This document shows positions 40,590 to 50,130 of a stretch of 51,874 nucleotides of DNA, piece after piece (positions within the stretch are counted from its first letter, which is position 1; each line of letters starts with the position of its first letter). Location of the stretch: NCBI GenBank assembly GCA_020628815.1, contig JAHDEN010000020.1:1-51874 (forward strand), read 5' to 3'. The translations under genes and the position numbers were made by a program. The notes beneath the pieces were generated by a model. It made no database searches. It was not told the DNA's origin and saw only the letters and a list, made by a program, of their open reading frames with translations. Origin of the DNA: Chloroflexota bacterium (GTDB lineage: Bacteria; Chloroflexota; Anaerolineae; Promineifilales; Promineifilaceae).

Positions 40590-42774
40590 TATAAATTTCG
40601 AGCATCGCCTCTTCCCAACTCAACCCATCACGCTTTTCAAACTGCCAAAAGCGAACCCCAGGATAAAACGTACGCCAGTTCCGATCGGCCGGAACCGGCT
40701 CCCAGCCGTAATCACGCGCCAGTTCGGTTAAGCTAACATAGTAGCCGCTCGGAATTTCATCCTTCAAACGGCCCCCTTCATCATAATCTACCGGATTTTC
40801 CCCAAACCGTGATCTGAAATCCCACGGGAACTCGGTCAACGGCCGTCCCTGCGTCCCATCTTGGTTCTCGGCAAGGATAAAGACCTCCCAATAAGTTTGG
40901 TCTTGCGCATCCCGTCTTACGATTTCTAGAATGGGTGAAAACCCTAATGCCAATTCATTGTTGATATCAAATGCTCGCCCAGCCCGATGCCATGTCTCGT
41001 ACCCTTCACCCGGCTGTGTAGCCGCATTGATCGGCACAAACATCCGCTCAATATCCCCCAACACATCAACACCGGTTTCAAATTCTACCCGCGAACGCAA
41101 GGCTAAAAAGGATTGGTCAACACTGTCACTCAGCAATGCCAGATCATCGTTCCTGATGACACGGCGCAGGGTGAAAGGTGCCGCTGGGTCGTTTTCTTCA
41201 ACCACAGCCTCGTCAGCCTCCGGCTCTGCATCAGTTTCGCTCTCAGCCGAATCATCTGGCTCTGTTTCAGCAATTTCAATCGTTTCTGTAAACAGCGCAA
41301 CGGCCGAAGTTTGATTGACATCGTTTAACCAACCGGCCGGTTCAGCGGCCAGGCTAACAACGCCCCAATCTGATCCATCAACTACCCCATCTTGCAAAAA
41401 GCTTTGTGGCACAATGCCAAAACTGTTTACCGCCCCGATCTGTATCACACCCTGGTTTTGAACATCTGAGCTCCAGACCAAGCTATCACCGGCCGGTGAC
41501 CATGCGGGGTGTACCCCTTGCCCGACCAACACGGCTGAAAGTTGATCACGGCCTGCACTCAAATCACCCATCATTACTTGATTGACGCTGTCCCCCTGCG
41601 CACGGCCGCTCCATGTCAAGCGGGCACTGTCCCAATCAAATTGTGGATTGGTTTCATCAATATCGGCCGATTGCGTCAAATTAACCGCGCGGCTATCCCC
41701 CACAGAATCTAAGGACATCAACCAAATATCAAATTGATTGTCACGCATTCCGCTCCAGGCGATCTCCCGGCCGTCGGGCGACCAGTCTGGCCCCATATCG
41801 GGCCCATCATTTTCTGTTAGACGGATCGGATCTTGGCTCCCATCTACCCGAATAATGTAGATGTCTAAATTTTTGTTTTGATACGACTCATAAACCAACC
41901 ACTCCCCGTCCGGCGACCAGCCTGGTTGTCCATCATATCCGGCTTGGGTTGTAATTTGCTGAATTTCACCGCTTTGCAGCTCTAAAACATAAATATCGTC
42001 GTTGCCGCTACGGGCAGATGCAAATGCGATCTTGCGCCCATCGGGGGACCAAGCAGGTGCTTCATCAACCGCGCTGTCATTGGTCAGCCGAATCTGTTCG
42101 CTTTGCCCAATGGTGAGCGCGTACAAGTCGGTATTCCCATTCTGGTGCAGGGCATAAACAATTGAGCCACCGGCCGCCAATGGGTCAACGGCCATGCGTG
42201 GCTGTAGCTCGATAATAATTTCAGTTGGGGTGGGGACCGGAGTTGCCGGTGGGGTCGCTGTCGGTTGCAGTGTAGGGAGTGGGGTTGCGGTCGGCTCAGT
42301 TACGCTGGCCGCTTCTTGAGCTGGGGTTTGGGCTGGTGCATCTTGCTCCGGCCGAACTTGGAGCAGGTAAACAACGGTCAACGTCAAAATAGCCACACTG
42401 CTCAACGCGGTTAGTGTCACCAAGCGACTAAATCCTTTTGAAACCTGTTCTTCAGGCTCTTGGTCGTTTCTGGGGATGGCAAACGCCACGTGTGCGTTTT
42501 GCGGTGGGGAACGCCTGGCCAACATCGTACGCAGGCGTGCTCTGCGTACCGCCATGTTTGACCGTCTGCGCCGCTTGTTGAGTTTACGCTTGCGGCCGCT
42601 CGCAAAAAGAATGCTCCCCAGCTTTTGAAACACCCACCAGATCGGGTAAAACAAAAATCCCAGCCATCTTAACGGGGGAAACCGTCGGCCGAGATAGGTT
42701 AGGCGAGATTGAATATTCGTTTTACGTTCAGGGGAGGCCTCAGGCGGCCGGTCAGCGGAATCAACCATCACCAA
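40564..42774 (-). CDS. Membrane-anchored TolB-like beta-propeller protein
   Basis: The 736-residue protein has a basic cytoplasmic N-terminus (1-115), one transmembrane segment (about 118-139), a Thr/Pro linker (about 155-185) and a WD40/TolB-like propeller (about 195-480). The propeller has repeats such as APAWSPDGRKIAFAS, PGWSPDGEWLVYES and PDWSPDGREIAWSG. After an acidic stretch (about 490-530) a C-terminal domain (540-736) of unknown type follows, containing VDYDEGGRLKDEIPSGYY. The propeller would lie outside the cytoplasm. The partner or ligand is unknown. Confidence 0.85.
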   Translation of the reverse strand: MVMVDSADRPPEASPERKTNIQSRLTYLGRRFPPLRWLGFLFYPIWWVFQKLGSILFASGRKRKLNKRRRRSNMAVRRARLRTMLARRSPPQNAHVAFAIPRNDQEPEEQVSKGFSRLVTLTALSSVAILTLTVVYLLQVRPEQDAPAQTPAQEAASVTEPTATPLPTLQPTATPPATPVPTPTEIIIELQPRMAVDPLAAGGSIVYALHQNGNTDLYALTIGQSEQIRLTNDSAVDEAPAWSPDGRKIAFASARSGNDDIYVLELQSGEIQQITTQAGYDGQPGWSPDGEWLVYESYQNKNLDIYIIRVDGSQDPIRLTENDGPDMGPDWSPDGREIAWSGMRDNQFDIWLMSLDSVGDSRAVNLTQSADIDETNPQFDWDSARLTWSGRAQGDSVNQVMMGDLSAGRDQLSAVLVGQGVHPAWSPAGDSLVWSSDVQNQGVIQIGAVNSFGIVPQSFLQDGVVDGSDWGVVSLAAEPAGWLNDVNQTSAVALFTETIEIAETEPDDSAESETDAEPEADEAVVEENDPAAPFTLRRVIRNDDLALLSDSVDQSFLALRSRVEFETGVDVLGDIERMFVPINAATQPGEGYETWHRAGRAFDINNELALGFSPILEIVRRDAQDQTYWEVFILAENQDGTQGRPLTEFPWDFRSRFGENPVDYDEGGRLKDEIPSGYYVSLTELARDYGWEPVPADRNWRTFYPGVRFWQFEKRDGLSWEEAMLEIYNADQLESR

Positions 42775-42858
42775 ATCAGTGTAGCAGAATCACAACATTA
42801 TGTCATGTAAACCCGGTCTCTTTTCACCCACTTATCCCACCCCACTTAGGCAAAAAAA

Positions 42859-42883
42859 AAGACCCCGCTTTTGGCGAGGTCTT
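42859..42883 (-). terminator. Intrinsic terminator of the two-component genes
   Basis: AAGACC (42859-42864) pairs with GGTCTT (42878-42883), with an inner CGC/GCG extension around a short loop. On the minus strand it is followed by nine T. It ends the response-regulator transcript. Confidence 0.92.
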
Positions 42884-42943
42884 AAGGGAATAAAATAAAT
42901 AAATGTTGAATAAAAACTAACTGTCTAAATAATAATAAAAAGC

Positions 42944-43354
42944 CTAGCTCAATGTCAAGGGCTTAAGTCTGGCCGCAAGTCTTTTCAAAGTGCTAAACCG
43001 TATCGGCTTAATTAAAACCAAATCCGCTTTGCTCTCTACGTGGCTACCCAGCCTGGCATCGGCCGTAGCAAGGATAATTCGCGTGTCTTTAAAAGCTGGA
43101 TTTTCTCGAATCGTATCGATGATTTCGTCTCCCATGACCAGAGGTAGATGCAAGTCAAGCAGCAACAGGTTGGGGGTAAAATCTTCTAATCGATTTAACG
43201 CATCCTGTCCATTTGCAAAGACTTCGACCGAGTACCCGGCCATGTTAATCGCCTTTCGGAAAATTGTAGAGAGCGTCTCTTCGTCCTCAACAATGATCGC
43301 GTGTGGCACCATGGGTTCATTGTGTTCAATTATGTTTGTCATAGGTCGTTCCAT
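42944..43354 (-). CDS. Single-domain response regulator
   Basis: The 136-residue protein is a receiver domain with no output domain. It has acidic residues in IIVEDEET (20-27), the phosphoacceptor Asp67 in LLLLDLHLP, the switch threonine in ILATADA and Lys116 in VLIKPIR. The true start may be the methionine at residue 5 (43342). It lies 146 bases downstream of the histidine kinase on the same strand, so the two are a likely pair. Confidence 0.93.
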   Translation of the reverse strand: MERPMTNIIEHNEPMVPHAIIVEDEETLSTIFRKAINMAGYSVEVFANGQDALNRLEDFTPNLLLLDLHLPLVMGDEIIDTIRENPAFKDTRIILATADARLGSHVESKADLVLIKPIRFSTLKRLAARLKPLTLS

Positions 43355-43500
43355 AAGTCTGACTATCTATCAAAAACATTCTTTTCTCTACTTCAAATCA
43401 GCTTCGTCTAACCGTATTCAATTTGCCACACCTACCTAAACGTAAAAATCAGATAAATGTTCCAAATTTTTAAAAATAATAAAAAATAATTAATACGGTA

Positions 43501-45417
43501 TTAAGAAGTAACTCGATGAGAGTGTTGAATGTCTGAATTAAGAGGAACGGTTACGTTTGGTAAACGTAGTGGAAACTTCACCTTAAATATACTGCCCTTC
43601 TCCGGTGCGCTCTCTACTGTGACCTCTCCATTCATCAGTTCTACAAGTTGTTTTACAATCGCTAACCCCAAGCCAAATCCATTTTTAGAGCTCTGATAAT
43701 TCTGAATAACCCCTTGATGGAAATGGTCGAATATTTTTTCCTGAACTTCATACGGAATCCCAATCCCAGTGTCCCTAACAGAGATTGACCATGATTTCGC
43801 AGTTTCTAGCTTAATCGCTACATCTACATTGCCAGAATCGGTGTACTTAATCGCATTTTCAATCAGATTGTTCAAAATCTGATTCAGGCGATCGATGTCA
43901 CCTTTCAAAATTTTTGGGAAAGAAGAATCGAGAAACACTCTCAAATTCAACCCTTTCTTTAAAGCAGATCGACGCATATCTCGTTCGATGCGATCGATTA
44001 AACTTTGCATTTCAAACGACACGTTGGTGAGCAACAGCTTGCCCATATCCAAGCGAGAAATATCTAAAAGATCATTTACTAACGTGATCAAATATTCGCT
44101 CGACTGCAATATTTGAGAGATGACCATCCCTTGGTCCCCCTCTAACTTGCCATACACACCCATGTCTAACATTTCGGTAAATCCGATAATAGACGAAAGC
44201 GGCGTACGCAGTTCGTGACTAACCTTTGCCAAAAGCTCAGATTTAAACGTGTTGGCATACTGCGCTTCGTCACGTGCAGATTCAAGATCTCGCTGAGCTT
44301 TTTCTTTTTGCAGCAACTCTCGTTTTAAATTTTTATAGAGAACCGCATTCTCTAATGCACGGCCGGCCGCGGCCGCGATTTTTTGTACAAGATCAACGTC
44401 CGCATCTGCAAAATACCGTGGCTGGTTCGCATTTAATCCCAGCGTACCAACCACTTTGCTGCGCACTAAAATCGGCACAATCATGAGAGAGATCGTCCCC
44501 CGCTGCAGATCAAACTCTTGTAAATCCGCCTCAGCAAGTTCTTGCTTGCCATTGCGATAAAGGGTTTTATGGGTGTTAAACACCTCGTTTCGCGTTTTGG
44601 TATCGTTAACCGTAATCACTTGCCCCATCGCAGATGGTCCACCGTCTGCGATAAATTCAGCCACAATTTTCATTTTGTTAGATGGTTTTTCTACCAATGC
44701 AAAGGCAGCGTGCGGCAAGTCGAGGTATTTGCATAATTCCGTGCACAAGGTTTTCAAGATGACGTTCACATCGAGGGTCGATGTGAGTGCCTCGATAATC
44801 TTGTTCAGCAACAGGGTTTCTTCAAGCTGATGGGTCAGCTCAGTTTGAACATCAAGCGCGGCCGAAATATCTCTGAAAACTAAAACGGCACCAGCAAACT
44901 GACCGCGATGGGTAATCGCCGTCAGTGAAAACGATACATTCAGGATATGGCCTTTACGGCTCCTAAATATCGCTTCTGGAAAATCCAATTCGCTATGGCG
45001 TTGTAGTTTACGAAAGAGTTTTTGGGTCGGCGATAACGGGCCAGAATCAAGCGGATAAATAGCATCTAGCACATATTCACCGCTCAGCTCTTCTTGATTC
45101 CAACCCAGCATTTTTTCCGCCACCGGGTTCATCAGTAAAAGCTGGCCGTCTTTATTGAGGGTGCATAAGCCGTCGCCCATCGTTTCAAAAACTGTGCCAA
45201 GCAAGTCACGATTATCTGTTCCTGGCAGCAGTTTAGTCTCTATCCGTTTTGATAGATTTTGGGCATTTGTGTGTAAATCTTGATTCTTTACATCTGCCAA
45301 TTCGTATGTTTCGCTCAGCGTTGACATCAGTTGAGCCCATTGCTCCCGGCTGGGGGGGGCTGTGGGGTCGATGTTTAAGCCTGTGAGCTGTTTGGAAAGT
45401 AATTGATGAATCGCCAC
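43501..45417 (-). CDS. PAS-GAF sensor histidine kinase
   Basis: The 638-residue protein has no transmembrane segment. Its domains are a PAS domain (about 70-190; GDGLCTLNKDGQLLLMNPVAEKMLGW), a GAF domain (about 205-360), a HisKA domain with the phospho-accepting His401 in AKVSHELRTPLSSIIGF, and an HATPase with NQILNNLIENAIKY, DTGIGIP and GFGLGLAIVKQL. It is a soluble hybrid-free kinase, sensing an intracellular signal through PAS and GAF. The partner is probably the receiver protein downstream. Confidence 0.95.
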   Translation of the reverse strand: MAIHQLLSKQLTGLNIDPTAPPSREQWAQLMSTLSETYELADVKNQDLHTNAQNLSKRIETKLLPGTDNRDLLGTVFETMGDGLCTLNKDGQLLLMNPVAEKMLGWNQEELSGEYVLDAIYPLDSGPLSPTQKLFRKLQRHSELDFPEAIFRSRKGHILNVSFSLTAITHRGQFAGAVLVFRDISAALDVQTELTHQLEETLLLNKIIEALTSTLDVNVILKTLCTELCKYLDLPHAAFALVEKPSNKMKIVAEFIADGGPSAMGQVITVNDTKTRNEVFNTHKTLYRNGKQELAEADLQEFDLQRGTISLMIVPILVRSKVVGTLGLNANQPRYFADADVDLVQKIAAAAGRALENAVLYKNLKRELLQKEKAQRDLESARDEAQYANTFKSELLAKVSHELRTPLSSIIGFTEMLDMGVYGKLEGDQGMVISQILQSSEYLITLVNDLLDISRLDMGKLLLTNVSFEMQSLIDRIERDMRRSALKKGLNLRVFLDSSFPKILKGDIDRLNQILNNLIENAIKYTDSGNVDVAIKLETAKSWSISVRDTGIGIPYEVQEKIFDHFHQGVIQNYQSSKNGFGLGLAIVKQLVELMNGEVTVESAPEKGSIFKVKFPLRLPNVTVPLNSDIQHSHRVTS

Positions 45418-45727
45418 GATAGCTACTCAACAGCAGGTAATTTTACGGCACAGGTACCCGCCGTTTTTAATGAATGCAATGAATCCGCCAATCAAGGAAG
45501 GGTATGAAAATAAATAAATAATCCTTGACTCCATCGGGGAACAACTCAGTTATGTCCTGCGATGTATGTCCAGTTTGCTTACGCATTCATACGGGCAACC
45601 TTACGAAGCATTCTATCGGTACCTATTTCCTAGCGTGTTGTTTAAGCCGCATTAATAGAGTAGCCAAAAGCTCTCTCTAACTGTGCTCTGATTATCGATT
45701 GTGATTGTTTTCTCTGGGAGAGAGGGT
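45418..45727. other. 310-base gap upstream of the kinase
   Basis: No gene, tRNA or clear hairpin array is seen. It holds the upstream region of the minus-strand kinase, including an AT-rich stretch with repeated AAAT units around 45508-45520. It separates the kinase from the 3' end of rimI, which is on the same strand. Confidence 0.4.
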
Positions 45728-46252
45728 TTAAGCGAGCCGAAATTGGATCGTTATTTTGAGGGATTCGGCCTGTTTTTTGATTAGCCGTTGATAAGACTCT
45801 GTCTCTGACCCTGTTGTAAAGGGGCCTAAGTTCATGAGCAGTGCGGTTTCTCCATCTCGGTAATAGGCTTCTCGTCGGCCGGCGATTTTGAATTGGTATT
45901 TTTGGTACAGGCTAATGGCCGGTTTATTGGATTCACGCACTTCCAGATATCCGGCCGTGCATCCCAAATCAACTCCATTGCTCAGAGCCACGTTCAAAAG
46001 CAGTTCCCCCAGCCCCCTTTTTCGGTGCGATGGTGCTACGACAATATTTTGGATCTGTATTTCACCCGCCACAAACCACGGAATCACGTAACCAATAACC
46101 TGAGCCTCTTCCAACAAAACCTTCCCGTGGCTATTGGAATTATTCAGCTCATCCCCAAATTGCTTTTCGCTCCACGGGGTCGGCCGACTAACAGCTTCGA
46201 TCTGGGTTATCGCAGGCACATCTTCAACTTTTAGCGGCCGAATGTGGAACAT
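45728..46252 (-). CDS. rimI: Ribosomal protein S18 N-acetyltransferase-like GNAT
   Basis: The 174-residue protein is a GNAT acetyltransferase opening with IRPLKVEDVPAITQIEAVSRPTPWSEKQF. It carries the acetyl-CoA loop RKRGLGELLL, and YLEVRESNKPAISLYQKYQFKIAGRREAYY in the C-terminal half. This pattern matches RimI. Upstream, the 35-bp copy of the comM 3' end leaves 21 bases between the old comM stop and this ATG, so comM and rimI were probably adjacent before the cassette at 46313-47272 arrived. Confidence 0.88.
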   Translation of the reverse strand: MFHIRPLKVEDVPAITQIEAVSRPTPWSEKQFGDELNNSNSHGKVLLEEAQVIGYVIPWFVAGEIQIQNIVVAPSHRKRGLGELLLNVALSNGVDLGCTAGYLEVRESNKPAISLYQKYQFKIAGRREAYYRDGETALLMNLGPFTTGSETESYQRLIKKQAESLKITIQFRLA

Positions 46253-46277
46253 ATAATTTGGATGAGGCTCCGGTTAG

Positions 46278-46312
46278 ATAATCGGTTTCGGCCGGTATTG
46301 TAACGCCTCTGC
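46278..46312. repeat. 35-bp direct repeat, copy 1 (relic of the comM 3' end)
   Basis: Identical over 35 bases to 47273-47307. Read on the minus strand it encodes AEALQYRPKPII and is followed by a TAA stop, exactly as the comM end does at copy 2 with a TAG. It marks the left edge of an inserted segment. Confidence 0.92.
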
Positions 46313-46489
46313 TCACTAGCCCTGCATATGGAGTAAATAGATGCGGGTATTTATAGTGGATTTAATAATGATAATTCCCTTCCCCTCTCACAGCCACAAC
46401 CCGATGAACTAACATTTCACAAATATATATTTAACAAGAAATAATCCTTGATTCGTCATCCTTGAGGATTAACCTTGGCAAGCATTTTT

Positions 46490-47185
46490 TTAAATATCTG
46501 CCTCATATTCTTCGATCCAAGTTCTTGGGTTTAGTCGATCCCTATCTGACAATCCTCGGATCACATCGACAGGAATAATATAATACGTCCCATTATCCTC
46601 AGAATCGATAAATTGAAACGTCACGCTCTCCCAACTTCCACCTGTATCCTGCAATGTTCCAAGTGCAATTGGTACGCTAAAAGAATCGAGAGAAACCCCT
46701 TCAGAAAAACCTAAAAACACACTTTCAGGGTCAAATGACATAAAACTTACCTCGCCATCTGTGTAGTTAAAAAAGAATTCTCTGGACTCCTCTAATGTTC
46801 TGGAGTAGCTTGCAGTTGGTGTTTCCGTGCTGGTCCAATCCATTGTTGGTCGTGGGGTATTGGTTGGTTCAGTTGTTGCTGTTGGCCCTGGGATGTTGGT
46901 TGGTTCAGTCGTTGCTGTTGGCTGTGGGGTGTTGGTTGGTTCAGTCGTTGCTGTTGGTTCTGGAGTTTTGGTTAGTTCTGGGGTATTTGCTAAGGATGTT
47001 TCGACCTCTGAAAAAGTTTCGGTTGTATTGCTAGCTACTTCTGTTTGTTGTGGTTCGACATCTGCAATTAGTGCAACTGGAATTAAGCACAAGCTGCAAG
47101 CGAATGGAAGTCCAAAAAAAAACGTTAACAGTAGCCGCCAGATACGAAACGGCTGAATTCCTAAAATTGACAAAATTTTGTTCAT
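46490..47185 (-). CDS. Anchored protein with Thr/Pro repeats, cassette gene
   Basis: The 231-residue protein has one hydrophobic segment near the N-terminus (about 15-41), a Thr/Glu/Pro-rich region with three 12-residue repeats PTATTEPTNTPx (residues 77-112) and a C-terminal domain of about 110 residues with no family I recognise. The gene is AT-rich and its segment contains no CGGCCG hexamer, unlike its neighbours. It is the only gene in the 960-bp insert between the 35-bp repeats. Function unknown; a surface-exposed role is inferred. Confidence 0.75.
   Translation of the reverse strand: MNKILSILGIQPFRIWRLLLTFFFGLPFACSLCLIPVALIADVEPQQTEVASNTTETFSEVETSLANTPELTKTPEPTATTEPTNTPQPTATTEPTNIPGPTATTEPTNTPRPTMDWTSTETPTASYSRTLEESREFFFNYTDGEVSFMSFDPESVFLGFSEGVSLDSFSVPIALGTLQDTGGSWESVTFQFIDSEDNGTYYIIPVDVIRGLSDRDRLNPRTWIEEYEADI
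46850..46957 (-). repeat. Three tandem 36-bp repeats within the cassette gene
   Basis: Three units of 36 bases encode PTATTEPTN-type 12-residue repeats (residues 77-112). The DNA units are nearly identical, so copy number may vary between strains. Confidence 0.8.
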
Positions 47186-47268
47186 TGTGTTCTCTATTGA
47201 AATGGCTATTTTTTAGTTTGTTTGAAATTTAGAAATCATTCCACTATATGATTCATATGATTAAGCAC

Positions 47269-48801
47269 CTAAATAATCGGTTTCGGCCGGTATTGTAACG
47301 CCTCTGCCAAATGTTGGGTCGTGATCTGATCCTCACCGGCCAAATCAGCAATTGTCCTCCCCAATTTTAAGATGCGGTGAAACGAGCGGGCGCTCAGGTT
47401 CATTTGGGCCATCGCACTTTGCATCAGTCGGGTCCCTTGATCATCCAATTTACACTGATCACGCACTTCACCCGGCCCCAAGTCTGCATTGCACTGGAAC
47501 ATCGTATCTTTCAACCGCTCCGTTTGTCGTTGACGGGCCGTCTCAACCCGCTCACGCACAGCGGCTGAGGGCTCAGCTTTGATGTCACTATTCAGCTTTT
47601 CAAACTCAATGCGCGGCACATCGATATGAATATCAATCCGGTCCATGAGCGGGCCAGAGATCCGTTTACGGTAGCGGGTGATCATGCTGTTTGAGCAAGA
47701 GCAGGCGTGTTTGGGGTCGCCGTAATAGCCACACGGACATGGGTTTTGGGCAGCCACCAGCATAAAGTTGGCCGGAAAGGTTATCGTCCCGTTTGCACGA
47801 GAAATCGAGACTTCGCGCGGTAACCCTTCAAGCGGCTGACGCAGCACTTCGATGAGTTTGGTTCCAAATTCAGGCAACTCGTCCAAAAACAAAACCCCAC
47901 GATGGGCCAGTGAGACTTCACCCGGCCGGGGCCAAACGCCGCCACCCACTAAACCGGCATAGCTAACCGTATGATGGGGTGCGCGAAACGGCCGTTCGAG
48001 CACCAGCGGCCGGTCGGCCGGGAGCTCACCTGCAACAGAATAAACCTTGGTTACGTCCAACGCCTCATCAACCGACATGCGGGGCAAAATGCTGGGAATC
48101 GATTTTGAGATAAGCGTTTTACCCGTCCCTGGAGGACCGGTTAAAAGGATGTTATGCCCACCGGCCGCGGCCACCTCCATCCCCCGTTTAACATGCTCTT
48201 GCCCCATAATGTCAGCGAAGTCGGCCGCATAATTCGCAGAGCCTGCAAATGCTGCTTCAACTTCCACCTTCACCGGCTCCACCGGACTCATGCCGGTCAA
48301 ATGCCCCGTTAGCTGGGCCAATGATTCAACCGGAATAACATCCACATCTGGCACCAAGGCAGCTTCTTGTGCATTCATTTTCGGGACAAACAGCCGTTTT
48401 AACCCTTTATCTCTGGCCAAAGCCGCCATCAGCAACACGCCCTTTACCGGCCGTAATGAACCGTCTAACGACAATTCCCCGATAAAAATGCTGTCTTCGA
48501 TTTGCCCATGCCAAATTTGTCGCGATGCGGCCAAAATACCCACAGCAATCGGCAGGTCATAGGCTGGCCCTTCTTTGCGCACGTCGGCCGGGGCAAGGTT
48601 AACGGTCAATCTTTTGGTGGCGGGATAGCTTAGACCGCTATTTTTGATGGCCGCCTGAACACGATCACGGCTTTCACGCACAACCGCATCCGGCAACCCA
48701 ACAATGGTTACCCCCGGCATCCCATTGGCAAGGTCAACTTCAACATGGATCATTTCAGCCTGTAGGCCGACAGTGGCACAGCTCAAAACTTGTGCAAGCA
48801 T
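47269..48801 (-). CDS. comM: YifB/ComM Mg-chelatase-like AAA+ ATPase
   Basis: ComM is a hexameric helicase linked to branch migration in natural transformation. The 510-residue protein has the N-terminal ChlI domain (LANGMPGVTIVGLPDAVVRESRDRV), Walker A LTGPPGTGKT, Walker B VLFLDELPEF, the zinc-binding cysteines in AAQNPCPCGYYGDPKHACSC, and the C-terminal LSARSFHRILKLGRTIADL. The last 12 codons and stop are the copy-2 end of the duplicated 35-bp sequence. The gene is intact. Confidence 0.95.
   Translation of the reverse strand: MLAQVLSCATVGLQAEMIHVEVDLANGMPGVTIVGLPDAVVRESRDRVQAAIKNSGLSYPATKRLTVNLAPADVRKEGPAYDLPIAVGILAASRQIWHGQIEDSIFIGELSLDGSLRPVKGVLLMAALARDKGLKRLFVPKMNAQEAALVPDVDVIPVESLAQLTGHLTGMSPVEPVKVEVEAAFAGSANYAADFADIMGQEHVKRGMEVAAAGGHNILLTGPPGTGKTLISKSIPSILPRMSVDEALDVTKVYSVAGELPADRPLVLERPFRAPHHTVSYAGLVGGGVWPRPGEVSLAHRGVLFLDELPEFGTKLIEVLRQPLEGLPREVSISRANGTITFPANFMLVAAQNPCPCGYYGDPKHACSCSNSMITRYRKRISGPLMDRIDIHIDVPRIEFEKLNSDIKAEPSAAVRERVETARQRQTERLKDTMFQCNADLGPGEVRDQCKLDDQGTRLMQSAMAQMNLSARSFHRILKLGRTIADLAGEDQITTQHLAEALQYRPKPII
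47273..47307. repeat. 35-bp direct repeat, copy 2 (functional comM 3' end)
   Basis: Identical to 46278-46312. It lies inside comM and reaches to two bases before the end of the last sense codon. It is the right edge of the inserted segment. Confidence 0.92.
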
Positions 48802-48964
48802 GGTCTCGACTCCTTGAGTTCGATGATAGGTTTATTTTGTTTGTTGATGTAAGGCGCAGAGAGGCTCAATTTCTCCCTGGATACAGCGCCCAGATTATAG
48901 GTCTACCAGAGAAGATGGGCAATAAAATGACAAAATTTAAGTGGCTAATTTAAACGGCTTTAGA

Positions 48965-48982
48965 ACACCAGCAAGCTGGTGT
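48965..48982. repeat. Isolated 8-2-8 palindrome
   Basis: ACACCAGC-AA-GCTGGTGT lies just after the 3' end of the alpha/beta hydrolase gene. It has the same 8-2-8 size as the palindromes at 39362-39441. It is followed by CCGCTT, as is AACCTGATTAATCAGGTT at 49978. Confidence 0.6.
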
Positions 48983-48996
48983 CCGCTTGCTCATTT

Positions 48997-49908
48997 TTAC
49001 CGTTTTGCCAGTGCCGCCACCTCGTCAGCAATATCCCCCCAGCGCGGCCGGGGCAGGTTGTGTCCCATATCGTCATAAATGACCAAGCGTGCCCCGGGTA
49101 TTGCAGCGGCCGTCGCTTTGCCCCCCATGGGTGGGATGAGAGGGTCTACTCCCCCATGGATAACCAAGGTCGGCATTTGCAGCTGTCCCAACAGCTCCGT
49201 GCGATCACCCGAGGCTGCGGCCGCCATCATTTGATACGACCAGCCGTCTGGATGGTAGCAGCGGTCAAACGAACGTTGCAAAATTTTGCGCTGGTAAACA
49301 GGATCAAAATGCGGCCCGCTCGTTACCCGATACCCCTCAACCTGAATATCGACATAGGTGCTGGGGTCGCTCATATCCATTGTCAGCGAGGCGCTAACCG
49401 CTTCATCACGGCCATCGTCTTCTTCGGCATCGGCCCCATCTTCATCTTCTTTATTTTCTTTCGGCAATGCGGAAGAACGGCTGGGGGCAGACATGATAGA
49501 CGTGAGGGTCTTAACCCGGCCGGGATGCTCGATAGCAACTGTTTGGGCAATCATCCCCCCTAACGAAGTCCCGACAACATGAGCTTGAGCCACCCCCACC
49601 GAATCTAAAACCGCCACAAGATCGGCCGCCATATCTGACAAATTATACGGAGCTTGAAAATCAGGCATCTGCATAATTTCTTCAACCGATGGTGGAACTC
49701 CGGGGGTTTTATGGCTTAGCCCCACATCACGATTATCAAAACGAATAATATGAAAACCACGGCCGATAAACTCCTGACACAGCTCGTCGGTCCAATAGAC
49801 CAGTTGGCTGCCTAACCCGGAGATAAAAATGATCGAATCGTTGCTAGGATCACCCAATGTTTCATATGCGATTTTCACACCGTTGTTGTCTGTAAAACCT
49901 GATTTCAT
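48997..49908 (-). CDS. Alpha/beta hydrolase
   Basis: The 303-residue protein has the alpha/beta-hydrolase core: IFISGLGSQLVYW (oxyanion region), FDNRDVGLS, the nucleophile Ser115 in VVGTSLGGMIAQ, VIHGGVDPLIPP with the acid, and DDMGHNLPRP with the catalytic histidine. Between the nucleophile strand and the cap is an acidic, probably flexible insert (residues 149-169) rich in Glu and Asp. It is likely an esterase or lipase; the substrate is unknown. Confidence 0.9.
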   Translation of the reverse strand: MKSGFTDNNGVKIAYETLGDPSNDSIIFISGLGSQLVYWTDELCQEFIGRGFHIIRFDNRDVGLSHKTPGVPPSVEEIMQMPDFQAPYNLSDMAADLVAVLDSVGVAQAHVVGTSLGGMIAQTVAIEHPGRVKTLTSIMSAPSRSSALPKENKEDEDGADAEEDDGRDEAVSASLTMDMSDPSTYVDIQVEGYRVTSGPHFDPVYQRKILQRSFDRCYHPDGWSYQMMAAAASGDRTELLGQLQMPTLVIHGGVDPLIPPMGGKATAAAIPGARLVIYDDMGHNLPRPRWGDIADEVAALAKR

Positions 49909-49977
49909 GATGCCTCGTAGAAAGAAATTTGATGGCCGATTTTAAGCCTAGTTGAGATTGACGCAAGGCGTAGATCT

Positions 49978-50029
49978 AACCTGATTAATCAGGTTTATCC
50001 GCTTAGCCGAGGGCTTCAGCCCTTAGGCT
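49978..50029. repeat. Two-palindrome copy of the 39310 element (inverted)
   Basis: AACCTGAT-TA-ATCAGGTT (49978-49995, fully palindromic) is followed 14 bases later by AGGGCT-TC-AGCCCT (50010-50023), with outer AGCC/GGCT pairing. The same two units, with the same 14-base spacing and opposite orientation, occur at 39334-39379. The region lies between the hydrolase and the solute-binding-protein gene. Confidence 0.75.
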
Positions 50030-50042
50030 GGGGTAAAAAAAA

Positions 50043-50071
50043 CAGCCCCTGCCGAAAATCGACAGGGGCTG
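50043..50071 (-). terminator. Intrinsic terminator of the ABC binding-protein gene
   Basis: CAGCCCCTG (50043-50051) pairs with CAGGGGCTG (50063-50071), with an inner CG pair. On the minus strand it is followed by eight T. It lies 60 bases after the stop of the solute-binding protein. Confidence 0.93.
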
Positions 50072-50130
50072 AGTGTTTCAGTATTTTGTATCGATTACCA
50101 GTAGCTGATCACTGGCAACTGGACACTAGC

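Noticed and set aside
47269..48801. comM interrupted as a pseudogene by the cassette
   Set aside because: The reading frame is complete to its stop; the duplication restored the 3' end, so comM is intact.
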